The notes under the pieces are model-generated. The model saw only the letters and a program-made list of their open reading frames with translations, was not told the origin of the DNA and made no database searches. Both the position numbers and the translations under genes were made by a program. Below, piece by piece: positions 32,382 to 39,234 of a DNA stretch of 47,991 nt; the stretch's first letter is position 1, and each line of letters opens with the position of its first letter. Source of the stretch: Bacteroidia bacterium (lineage in GTDB: Bacteria > Bacteroidota > Bacteroidia > Flavobacteriales > Flavobacteriaceae). The stretch covers positions 1 to 47,991 of the forward strand of contig JAUIJA010000013.1 in NCBI GenBank assembly GCA_030431055.1. The letters are read 5' to 3'.

Positions 32382-33533
32382 TTAATTAAACTTCGCTTTT
32401 TTACTTCCTTCGTACATTTCGTATTTTACTAAACGTGCTTCTAGTTTCCCATTAAAAAGCTTGATTTTTCTACTTGGTCGTAAGCCAACATATTTCAATG
32501 CTTCTAAATTGGCAGTAATAAACCAAGCGTTTGTATTTGGATATTTTTGTTTTAAAGTATCGCCAATTTCTCTATAAAAACGTTCTAATTCAATATTTAA
32601 ACGTTCTCCATAAGGCGGATTAAAAACCATATGCAGCGGACCTTCATTCATCTTTTCAGTTTGAAAAAAATCATCATGACGAATAGAAACATAATCATCT
32701 AAATTCGCATTACGAATATTATCTTTCGCTTTATTAACCGCACTTGGCGCTTTATCATAACCTGTAATAGTATAATGAAATTCTCTAGTTTTCTTTAGTA
32801 ACGATTCTAAGATTTTATCAAACAATTCGCTATCCCAATCTTTCCAACGTTCAAAAGCAAATTCTTTTCGATTAATATTTGCTGGAATATTACAAGCAAT
32901 CATAGCAGCTTCTGCTAAAATAGTTCCACTACCACACATTGGATCTAAAAAATGAGAATTTCCATCCCAACCTGACAACAATAACATTCCTGCTGCTAAA
33001 ACTTCGTTTATAGGTGCAATATTTGTGGCAGTTCTATAACCACGATGATGTAAAGAAGTTCCAGAAGTATCTAGTGAAACATTTACAAAGTCTCTATCGA
33101 TATGTACATGAATTCTTAAATCGGGAAAATCTTTATCTATATCTGGTCGGTTTCCTGTATTTTCTCTAAATTGGTCAACAATTGCATCTTTCGTTTTTAA
33201 CGCTACAAATTGACTATGTGTAAAATGATCAGAATGCAAAGTAGTTTCAACTACAAAAGTCTGGTGTTCGTTTAAATAATTACTCCAATCAATACTTTTA
33301 ATTCCGTTGTATAAACCTTTTTCATTAAAAGCTTTAAAAGTTTTTATTGGCTTTAATATTTTTATAGCTGTACGCAAAGCCAAATTTGCTTTGTACATAA
33401 AACCTTTATCGCCCACAAAAGTAACAACACGAGTTCCTGCTTTTACATTTTGAGCTCCTAATTGAGTTAGTTCTTTCGCTAAAATTTCTTCGAAGCCAAA
33501 AAAAGTTTTGGCAACCATCTTAAAGTTTTCCAT
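32382..33533 (-). CDS. THUMP-domain RNA guanine-N2 methyltransferase (RlmL N-half-like)
   Basis: The 383-residue protein carries an N-terminal ferredoxin-like and THUMP region (about 1-150, MVAKTFFGFEEILAKELTQLGA) and a SAM-dependent methyltransferase domain (about 160-375) with motif I DPMCGSGT and the catalytic NPPYGER. It corresponds to the m2G2445 half of E. coli RlmL and to the stand-alone proteins of the UPF0020 family. The second half of RlmL (RlmK) is absent. It therefore probably methylates a guanine of 23S rRNA. The start is divergent from the methyltransferase gene at 33607. Confidence 0.88.
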   Translation of the reverse strand: MENFKMVAKTFFGFEEILAKELTQLGAQNVKAGTRVVTFVGDKGFMYKANLALRTAIKILKPIKTFKAFNEKGLYNGIKSIDWSNYLNEHQTFVVETTLHSDHFTHSQFVALKTKDAIVDQFRENTGNRPDIDKDFPDLRIHVHIDRDFVNVSLDTSGTSLHHRGYRTATNIAPINEVLAAGMLLLSGWDGNSHFLDPMCGSGTILAEAAMIACNIPANINRKEFAFERWKDWDSELFDKILESLLKKTREFHYTITGYDKAPSAVNKAKDNIRNANLDDYVSIRHDDFFQTEKMNEGPLHMVFNPPYGERLNIELERFYREIGDTLKQKYPNTNAWFITANLEALKYVGLRPSRKIKLFNGKLEARLVKYEMYEGSKKAKFN

Positions 33534-33559
33534 TCAGTAAATTCAATGCAATTGTTATG

Positions 33560-33578
33560 CAAAAATACATTAAATTTG
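33560..33578. promoter_or_regulatory. Paired divergent −7-like boxes
   Basis: On the minus strand TATTTTTG (33567-33560) faces the RNA methyltransferase gene, and on the plus strand TAAATTTG (33571-33578) faces the methyltransferase gene at 33607. A TTG at 33552-33554 lies 16 bases before the plus-strand box, a little short of the usual spacing. Confidence 0.4.
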
Positions 33579-33606
33579 CATGTTTAAACCTTTTGTTCTA
33601 GAATAA

Positions 33607-34347
33607 ATGCCTGAAACCGAAAATCAGAAAGAAAAATGGTACGCCTCTTGGTTCGATACTAAATATTACCACATTTTATACAAAGACCGAGATTACACAG
33701 AAGCTCAGCACTTTATGGATAATCTTACACAGTATTTAAATTTACCAGAAAATGCTAAAATATTAGATCTAGCATGCGGTAAAGGTCGCCATTCTATTTA
33801 TTTGAATTCGTTAGGCTATAATGTTACTGGTGCAGATTTATCAGAAAATAGTATAAAAGAAGCTTCAAAATTCTCAAATGAAACTTTACATTTTAAAGTT
33901 CACGATATGCGTGAAACTTGTGAAGAAAAATACGATGCAATTTTTAACTTATTTACAAGTTTTGGTTATTTTGAAAGTGATGATGATAATTTAACTACGT
34001 TAAAAGCAATTCATAATAGTTTAAATCAAACAGGTTTTGCTTGTATCGATTTTATGAATGTTGATTATGTAATTGAAAATTTAGTTCCGGAAGAAGTTAA
34101 AACCGTTGAAGGAATCGATTTTCACATAAAACGTTATGTAAAAGACAATCATATTTTTAAAGAAATTGATTTTGAAGCAGATGGAGAAAAACATCATTAC
34201 ACTGAAAAAGTTCAGGCTTTACGACTTGAAGATTTTGAAAAAATGATGGAAGAAGCCGGCATTTTTTTATTAGATGTTTTTGGAAATTACAAACTACAAA
34301 AATTTTTCAAAAATCAATCAGAACGTTTAATTATGATTTTTAAGTAA
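33607..34347 (+). CDS. Class I SAM-dependent methyltransferase
   Basis: The 246 residues contain motif I ILDLACGKGRHSIYL (about 54-68), the acidic end of the second strand VTGADLS, and a motif IV region YDAIFNLFTSFGYF. A C-terminal substrate-side domain (HFHIKRYVKDNHIFKEIDFEADGEKHHYTEKVQALR) ends in FMMEEAGIFLLDVFGNY-type residues. It fits the methyltransferase group 25 of small-molecule enzymes; the substrate is unknown. The stop overlaps the ZIP transporter ATG by one base (TAATG), so expression is coupled. Confidence 0.8.
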   Translation: MPETENQKEKWYASWFDTKYYHILYKDRDYTEAQHFMDNLTQYLNLPENAKILDLACGKGRHSIYLNSLGYNVTGADLSENSIKEASKFSNETLHFKVHDMRETCEEKYDAIFNLFTSFGYFESDDDNLTTLKAIHNSLNQTGFACIDFMNVDYVIENLVPEEVKTVEGIDFHIKRYVKDNHIFKEIDFEADGEKHHYTEKVQALRLEDFEKMMEEAGIFLLDVFGNYKLQKFFKNQSERLIMIFK

Positions 34348-35057
34348 TGAATTTAGAAACATACATATTTCCTTTTTTATCGGTAATTATTGGCTACTCA
34401 ATTGCCTTATTTTTAAAACCGAAAAACAAAAAAAACTTAAAGCTTTTATTAGCTTTTAGTGGTTCGTTTTTATTAGCGCTTACGGTGATGCATTTATTGC
34501 CAGAAGTCTATGAAGCCGATTTACATCATGCTGAAGATCATCACCATCATCATAGTAGCTCTATTGGAATTTTTATTATGGTGGGAATTATTTTTCAAAT
34601 CATTTTAGAATACTTTTCAAAAGGCGCAGAACACGGTCATGTGCATTCACATGACAATCATAATCATATGCCATGGTTGTTGTTTATTAGCTTGTGTTTA
34701 CATGCACTTTTAGAAGGAATGCCAATTACCCAGCATAATCATTTAGCGTATGGAATTGCTATTCACCACTTCCCTATTGCGATCATATTAACTGTATTTT
34801 TACAGAATACAAAGCTTGAAAAATTAACCATTTTCTTTTTTATGGTTGGCTTTGCTCTAATGACACCACTTGGAACATATTTGTCTGAAAATTTAAGTTT
34901 TCTAACACATTATTACACACAAATTTCAGGAATTGTAATTGGTATTCTATTCCATATTTCATCTACGATTATTTTTGAAAGTAGTGAAGGTCATAAGTTC
35001 AATTTAGCTAAATTATTAGTAATTGTTCTAGGTGTAGTTTTAGCTTATTTTATCTAA
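34347..35057 (+). CDS. ZIP-family metal transporter
   Basis: This 236-residue membrane protein has seven to eight predicted helices and a histidine-rich loop typical of ZIP permeases (EDHHHHHSSS around residues 64-73 and GHVHSHDNHNH around 95-105). The metal-site helices carry HALLEGMP and HHFPIAI, matching the HxxxEG and HHxP patterns of the binuclear centre of the family. It should bring zinc or another divalent metal into the cytoplasm. It is coupled to a methyltransferase gene and followed by murQ. A −7-like TAATTTTG at 35065-35072 starts the next unit. Confidence 0.88.
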   Translation: MNLETYIFPFLSVIIGYSIALFLKPKNKKNLKLLLAFSGSFLLALTVMHLLPEVYEADLHHAEDHHHHHSSSIGIFIMVGIIFQIILEYFSKGAEHGHVHSHDNHNHMPWLLFISLCLHALLEGMPITQHNHLAYGIAIHHFPIAIILTVFLQNTKLEKLTIFFFMVGFALMTPLGTYLSENLSFLTHYYTQISGIVIGILFHISSTIIFESSEGHKFNLAKLLVIVLGVVLAYFI

Positions 35058-35088
35058 TTCTTTGTAATTTTGAAATTATACTTAAAAA

Positions 35089-35901
35089 ATGAGCTTTTCT
35101 AAAACTACCGAACAATCTTCAAAATACGAACATTTAGAAAAAATGTCGGTTTCAGAATTGTTACAAAACATCAACAACGAAGACAAAACAGTTCCATTAG
35201 CAGTTGAAAAAGCGTTACCACAAATCGAAAGTTTAGTGAAACAAATTGTGGATAAAATGAAAAATGATGGCCGATTATTCTACATTGGCGCTGGAACTTC
35301 AGGACGTTTAGGAATTGTTGACGCATCTGAATGTCCGCCTACATTTGGTGTTTCGTTTGATTTTGTTATTGGATTTATTGCTGGTGGAGACGATGCTATT
35401 CGTAGGGCTGTAGAGTTTGCTGAAGATGACAAAGAACAGGCTTGGAAAGATTTACAAGAATGGAATATTTCTGAAAATGATGTAGTAGTTGGAATTGCCG
35501 CTTCTGGAACAACACCTTATGTTATTGGTGGATTAGAAAAATGCAATCAAAACAACATAATTACAGGTTGTATTACGTGCAACGCTGGAAGTCCACTTGC
35601 AAAAACTGCACAATTTCCTATTGAAGTTGTCGTGGGACCAGAATTTGTTACAGGAAGTAGCCGTATGAAAGCCGGAACAGCTCAAAAGCTGGTTTTAAAT
35701 ATGATTTCGACAGCAACTATGATTCAGCTAGGTCGTGTAAAAGGGAATAAAATGGTCGATATGCAATTGAGTAATGATAAATTAGTCGATAGAGGAACTC
35801 GTATGATTATGGAAGAACTTTCGGTAAATTATGAGGAAGCTAAAGAATTATTAGCTAAATTTGGAAACGTAAGAAATGCTATAACAAACTATAAAAACTA
35901 A
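35089..35901 (+). CDS. murQ: N-acetylmuramic acid 6-phosphate etherase
   Basis: MurQ splits the lactyl ether of MurNAc-6-phosphate to GlcNAc-6-phosphate and D-lactate during cell-wall recycling. The 270-residue protein has a SIS sugar-isomerase fold. The phosphate-binding motif is IGAGTSGRLGIVDASECPPTFG with catalytic Glu81, and the second acid Glu112 lies in RRAVEFAEDD. The GVTGSSRMKAGTAQK-type region (VTGSSRMKAGTAQKLVLN) is intact. The length is slightly shorter than E. coli MurQ (about 298), owing to shorter ends. No anhMurNAc kinase gene (anmK) or PTS gene is in the window. Confidence 0.94.
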   Translation: MSFSKTTEQSSKYEHLEKMSVSELLQNINNEDKTVPLAVEKALPQIESLVKQIVDKMKNDGRLFYIGAGTSGRLGIVDASECPPTFGVSFDFVIGFIAGGDDAIRRAVEFAEDDKEQAWKDLQEWNISENDVVVGIAASGTTPYVIGGLEKCNQNNIITGCITCNAGSPLAKTAQFPIEVVVGPEFVTGSSRMKAGTAQKLVLNMISTATMIQLGRVKGNKMVDMQLSNDKLVDRGTRMIMEELSVNYEEAKELLAKFGNVRNAITNYKN

Positions 35902-35912
35902 AAAACAGTCTT

Positions 35913-36413
35913 ATGAAAAATTTGTTTTTACTATTAATTTTATTCTGTGGTTTATTTTCATTTGCTCAACGCGATATGGGACCAAAAGAGCTACCTGCAA
36001 ATCATCCTATTGAATTAGTTGACGGACAATATTTAGTAAACGGTGAAGAGTTTTCAAACTACGATATTAAACATCATTTAATGAATAACAATCCTGAAGC
36101 TTATAAATATTATAAAAAATCGAAAACAAAATCTTCTTTAGGTGGACTTTTACTTGGTTTAGGTGGTGCATTAATTGTTGGAGATGCTGTTAAAGCAATG
36201 GCTTCGGATGAAGATTATCCTGGACCTTTTACTTATGTTGGTGCTGGTTTAGCAGCAGTTTCAATTCCTATTTTGTCTGGAAGAAAAAAAGTTTTACAAA
36301 AAAGTTTAGATACTTATAATGATAGTCTATCTAAAGAAAAAACTTTAGGTTCAAATATTGAAGTTAATGTTTTAGCTTCTACAAATGGAGTAGGATTAAC
36401 AGTTAAGTTTTAA
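35913..36413 (+). CDS. Exported protein with glycine-rich membrane-like segment
   Basis: The 166 residues start with a clear signal peptide (KNLFLLLILFCGLFSFAQ, cleavage probably after Ala-Gln at about 19). A polar part contains a LVDGQYLVNGEEFSNYD segment, then a glycine-rich hydrophobic stretch (LGGLLLGLGGALIVGDAV, about 75-92) and a second hydrophobic stretch (about 107-122). The C-terminus GVGLTVKF ends in an aromatic residue like an outer-membrane strand. I recognise no family. It is 11 bases downstream of murQ and touches the next gene. Confidence 0.6.
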   Translation: MKNLFLLLILFCGLFSFAQRDMGPKELPANHPIELVDGQYLVNGEEFSNYDIKHHLMNNNPEAYKYYKKSKTKSSLGGLLLGLGGALIVGDAVKAMASDEDYPGPFTYVGAGLAAVSIPILSGRKKVLQKSLDTYNDSLSKEKTLGSNIEVNVLASTNGVGLTVKF

Positions 36414-36635
36414 ATGGCTCCCAAAAACACTAACAAAGAACAACTTTTTAAAGGAATTAAAATTTTAGCAATTTCACTTTTGGTAAGTTTTTTGGCTATT
36501 TATTTAATTAGTTTTTCCTTTATCAATAAAATTTACACTTTAACAGGTTTAGGTGTAATTACCATGTTTTTGGCTATTTATTTAATCTTTAAAGGAATTA
36601 ATACTATTATAAAAAGCATGTTTGATGAAAATTAA
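36414..36635 (+). CDS. DUF6095-like two-helix membrane protein
   Basis: The 73-residue protein has two hydrophobic helices (about 14-33 and 39-59) separated by INKIYTLT, with a lysine-rich N-terminus. The ATG begins at the base directly after the previous stop, so it is translationally coupled to the exported protein. It matches the DUF6095 family known only from Flavobacteriia. The function is unknown. Its end overlaps the following gene by 11 bases. Confidence 0.65.
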   Translation: MAPKNTNKEQLFKGIKILAISLLVSFLAIYLISFSFINKIYTLTGLGVITMFLAIYLIFKGINTIIKSMFDEN

Positions 36636-37005
36636 AAACACTTTATTAATTATTTTATTTGCTGTAAGCTTAAGTTCGTGTTATAATCAAGAGCGAAATT
36701 GCACCGATTTCAAAACGGGAAAGTTTGAGTTTTCTCAAGAAATTGACGGACAAAAAGAAACGTCAATTTTTGAACGAACAGAAGAATTTCAAATTGAAAC
36801 TTTTCGTGGAAAAACAGACACTTCTTCGGTACGATGGGTTAACGATTGTGAATTCATTTTACAGAAGCTAAACCCAAAAAATAGAGCTGAGAAAAAAGCA
36901 ATACATATGAAGATTTTGAGCACAACCGAAAACGGTTACTTATTTGAATATTCATTTGTAGGCGACACAAACAAACAAAAGGGAACTGTTACTAAAATAA
37001 AATAA
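36625..37005 (+). CDS. Small lipoprotein of unknown function
   Basis: The chosen start is the ATG at 36625; an in-frame TTG one codon earlier is less likely. The 126 residues have a lipoprotein signal (NTLLIILFAVSLSSC, cysteine near 19), then a conserved-looking NCTDFKTGKFEF segment, an RWVNDCEFIL strand and an FEYSFVGDTNKQKGTVTK C-terminal part; two further cysteines could form a disulfide. Homologous proteins in Flavobacteriia sometimes carry a misleading DNA topoisomerase IV name; nothing in the sequence supports that. It overlaps the upstream gene and precedes terC by 10 bases. Confidence 0.65.
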   Translation: MKIKNTLLIILFAVSLSSCYNQERNCTDFKTGKFEFSQEIDGQKETSIFERTEEFQIETFRGKTDTSSVRWVNDCEFILQKLNPKNRAEKKAIHMKILSTTENGYLFEYSFVGDTNKQKGTVTKIK

Positions 37006-37015
37006 ACCAAAAAAA

Positions 37016-37789
37016 ATGATTGAGTTATTATCTAACCCAAATGCGTGGATTGCACTTTTAACCTTAACCTTTTTAGAAATTGTATTAGGAATTGATAATA
37101 TTATTTTTATTTCTATAGTTACAGGGAAACTACCTGAAAAAGACAGAAAAAAAGCTACCCGAATAGGATTATTTTTAGCTATGTTCATGCGAATAGCTTT
37201 ACTATTTGGAATTACGCTTTTAATCGCCATGAAAGAACCTGTTTTTAGCGTAGATTGGGGTTGGTTCTCAGCTAGCTTTACTGGTCAAGCTCTTATTCTT
37301 CTAGCTGGTGGTATTTTCTTAATTTATAAAAGTACTAAAGAGATTCATGAAAAAGTTGATCATAAAGGCGAAGAAGAAAAAAGTTTGAAATCTCAAGCAA
37401 AAGCAAGTTTTGGAAATGTTATATTCCAAATTTTATTAATTGACTTAATCTTTTCTGTTGATAGTATTCTTACTGCTGTTGGTATGACAAACGGTTTAGA
37501 AGGCGCTTTATACATCATGGTTACAGCAGTAGTAATTTCAGTTGGCGTTATGATGTTATTTGCAGTTCCTGTAGGAAATTTTGTAAATAAAAACCCTTCT
37601 ATTCAAATATTAGGATTAGCCTTTTTAATCTTAATTGGGTTTATGTTAACCACAGAAAGCATGCATTTGTCTCACGCTTTATTAGCAGGAAATGAAGTTG
37701 GCGCAGTACCGAAAGGTTATTTGTATTTTGCAATTGCCTTTTCTCTAGCTGTTGAATTCTTAAATATGAAAATGAGAAAAAAGAAATAA
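37016..37789 (+). CDS. TerC-family integral membrane protein
   Basis: The 257-residue protein has the TerC layout of seven to eight helices with acidic residues inside the first and fifth helix (FLEIVLGIDNIIFISIV near 20-36 and IDLIFSVDSILTAVGM near 141-156), and the second half repeats this motif as in the family. TerC proteins export Mn and load metals into exported enzymes; the name derives from tellurite resistance, which is not implied here. The gene follows the small lipoprotein after 10 bases and has a strong terminator. No riboswitch precedes it, given the short gap. Confidence 0.85.
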   Translation: MIELLSNPNAWIALLTLTFLEIVLGIDNIIFISIVTGKLPEKDRKKATRIGLFLAMFMRIALLFGITLLIAMKEPVFSVDWGWFSASFTGQALILLAGGIFLIYKSTKEIHEKVDHKGEEEKSLKSQAKASFGNVIFQILLIDLIFSVDSILTAVGMTNGLEGALYIMVTAVVISVGVMMLFAVPVGNFVNKNPSIQILGLAFLILIGFMLTTESMHLSHALLAGNEVGAVPKGYLYFAIAFSLAVEFLNMKMRKKK

Positions 37790-37790
37790 T

Positions 37791-37822
37791 AAAAATAGCG
37801 CTTTTAAAAGCGCTATTTTTTT
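37791..37822. terminator. Bidirectional terminator after terC
   Basis: A perfect palindrome with arms AAAAATAGCGCTTTT / AAAAGCGCTATTTTT is followed by a T run and abuts the stop of the HMA/MauE gene at 37821. Confidence 0.9.
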
Positions 37823-38546
37823 ATAAATATTGAAAAATCATATACCCACTCATTACAATCATTAAAGCATCTTCAATTATTGTAACAGTACTCATTGGTA
37901 AATCGAAAACAGCACCCAAACAAGCACACTGAATTTTTCTTTTATTTAAAACCGATTGTAAAACTCCAATTATACTAATTGTCATTACTACAAAAGCAAT
38001 TATATTTAAAAATAATAGATTCTTACCAATTAAAAAACCTAAGCCTAATCCTAATTCTATAAAAGCATAAATATAACCCCAAACAGGGAAAAATTTTGCA
38101 ATAATATCGTAGCTCAAGTAACTATTTTTAAAACCTTCTAAATCTAACATTTTAAAGAACGAAAAAACAAGAAAAAACCCAGCCATAAAATGACGCATCC
38201 ATTCTGTTGAATTAAACTTCGCGTTACTAAAAAATTGAATTAATAACGTTGTAATCAATAAATAAGTAAATACTAATAAAATAGGTTTATAAGTTTGAAA
38301 CCAACTCTTCTCATTTTCTTCACTGAAAACATTTGAAGTTTCATGCTGCATTGAAATGGTATATTTTTCGCCTAAAACTTTTTGCATTTCTTTAGTTAAA
38401 ACATGACTAGACATTTCAATTTCTGCAGTTCCTTTATCTCTATTTACATTAGCATTTGTAATTTCTGGTAATGATAACAAAGCGTTTTTTACTTTTTCTT
38501 CACAACTGGAACAAGTCATTCCGGTAATTTTATATGTATGTTTCAT
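37821..38546 (-). CDS. HMA domain fused to MauE/DoxX-like membrane domain
   Basis: The 241-residue protein has an N-terminal heavy-metal-associated domain (1-68) with the CxxC pair Cys12/Cys15 in ITGMTCSSC. A four- to five-helix membrane domain follows (helices near 86-106, 118-135, 150-172, 176-198 and 218-238) of the MauE/DoxX type, with a conserved CACLGAVFDLPMSTVT segment and ED pair in the last helix region. It is probably involved in copper handling or disulfide-linked maturation at the inner membrane. It lies downstream of an HMA-AraC regulator gene on the same strand. Confidence 0.8.
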   Translation of the reverse strand: MKHTYKITGMTCSSCEEKVKNALLSLPEITNANVNRDKGTAEIEMSSHVLTKEMQKVLGEKYTISMQHETSNVFSEENEKSWFQTYKPILLVFTYLLITTLLIQFFSNAKFNSTEWMRHFMAGFFLVFSFFKMLDLEGFKNSYLSYDIIAKFFPVWGYIYAFIELGLGLGFLIGKNLLFLNIIAFVVMTISIIGVLQSVLNKRKIQCACLGAVFDLPMSTVTIIEDALMIVMSGYMIFQYL

Positions 38547-38625
38547 GATAATAATTTTTTGTACTACAAATTTCGAAAATTACCCATTTAAAAACTTACA
38601 CAATTATGGATAGAATTTGCAACTT

Positions 38626-39189
38626 TTACAATTTATCAAGTTGGATACGTTTATTTCCTTTCATCTTCTTAAAATAAGAAGGTGTAAAACCAGTTACTTT
38701 TTTAAACTGATTACTCAAGTGAGCACTACTACTGTAATGAAGTAAATCTGCAATTTCAGAAAGTGATAGCTCATCATAAACAATGAGTTCCTTTACTTTT
38801 TCAATTTTTAAATTAATAAAGTATTTTTCGATACTAATTCCTTCTACTTGAGAAAACAAGTTACTTAATTTACTATAATCTTGATTTAAAACATCTTGTA
38901 AATAGTCGGAAACATTAACTAAAATATCATTGTTTTTGTTTTGAATTAAATCGATTAAAGAAGCCTTTATCTTTTCTATAGCCCTACTATTATTATCATC
39001 TAATAATTCAAAACCAAAACGTTCTAATTGAACACCAATTTGGTGTTTATCAGCTTTAGAAATAGAGTTTTTAAAAACAACTTCTCCTAAATTAACTTCT
39101 TGTATTGAAAAATTTAATTTTTCAAGTTCGGTTTGCACAACTAACACACAGCGATTACAAACCATATTTTTAATATATAATTTATTCAT
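38626..39189 (-). CDS. AraC-family regulator with N-terminal HMA-like metal-binding domain
   Basis: I use the ATG at 39189; a TTG at 39204 is less likely. The first 60 residues are HMA-like, with a CxxC pair Cys11/Cys14 in IKNMVCNRC. A helical linker follows, and the C-terminal part (about 100-187) is an AraC-type DNA-binding domain with both helix-turn-helix units (ELSLSEIADLLHYSSSAHLSNQFKKVTGFTPSYFKK). Such HMA-AraC proteins in Bacteroidota are thought to sense copper or related ions. The downstream gene encodes an HMA/MauE membrane protein, 79 bases away, a probable target. No P-type ATPase gene is present nearby. Confidence 0.82.
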   Translation of the reverse strand: MNKLYIKNMVCNRCVLVVQTELEKLNFSIQEVNLGEVVFKNSISKADKHQIGVQLERFGFELLDDNNSRAIEKIKASLIDLIQNKNNDILVNVSDYLQDVLNQDYSKLSNLFSQVEGISIEKYFINLKIEKVKELIVYDELSLSEIADLLHYSSSAHLSNQFKKVTGFTPSYFKKMKGNKRIQLDKL

Positions 39190-39202
39190 ACACTTAAAAT
39201 AC

Positions 39203-39234
39203 AAAAAAATCCTGCTAAAAGCAGGATTTTTTTT
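39203..39234 (-). terminator. Terminator after parC
   Basis: AAAAAATCCTGCT pairs with AGCAGGATTTTTT around an AAA loop; the minus-strand side has a long T run. It overlaps the parC stop region and also lies just ahead of the regulator start. Confidence 0.85.

Noticed and set aside
36625..37005. DNA topoisomerase IV label for the small lipoprotein
   Set aside because: The real topoisomerase IV genes are at 39233-43755; this gene encodes a short lipoprotein with no topoisomerase motif.
37006..37015. Manganese riboswitch (yybP-ykoY type) ahead of terC
   Set aside because: Only 10 bases separate terC from the previous stop, too little for such an element.
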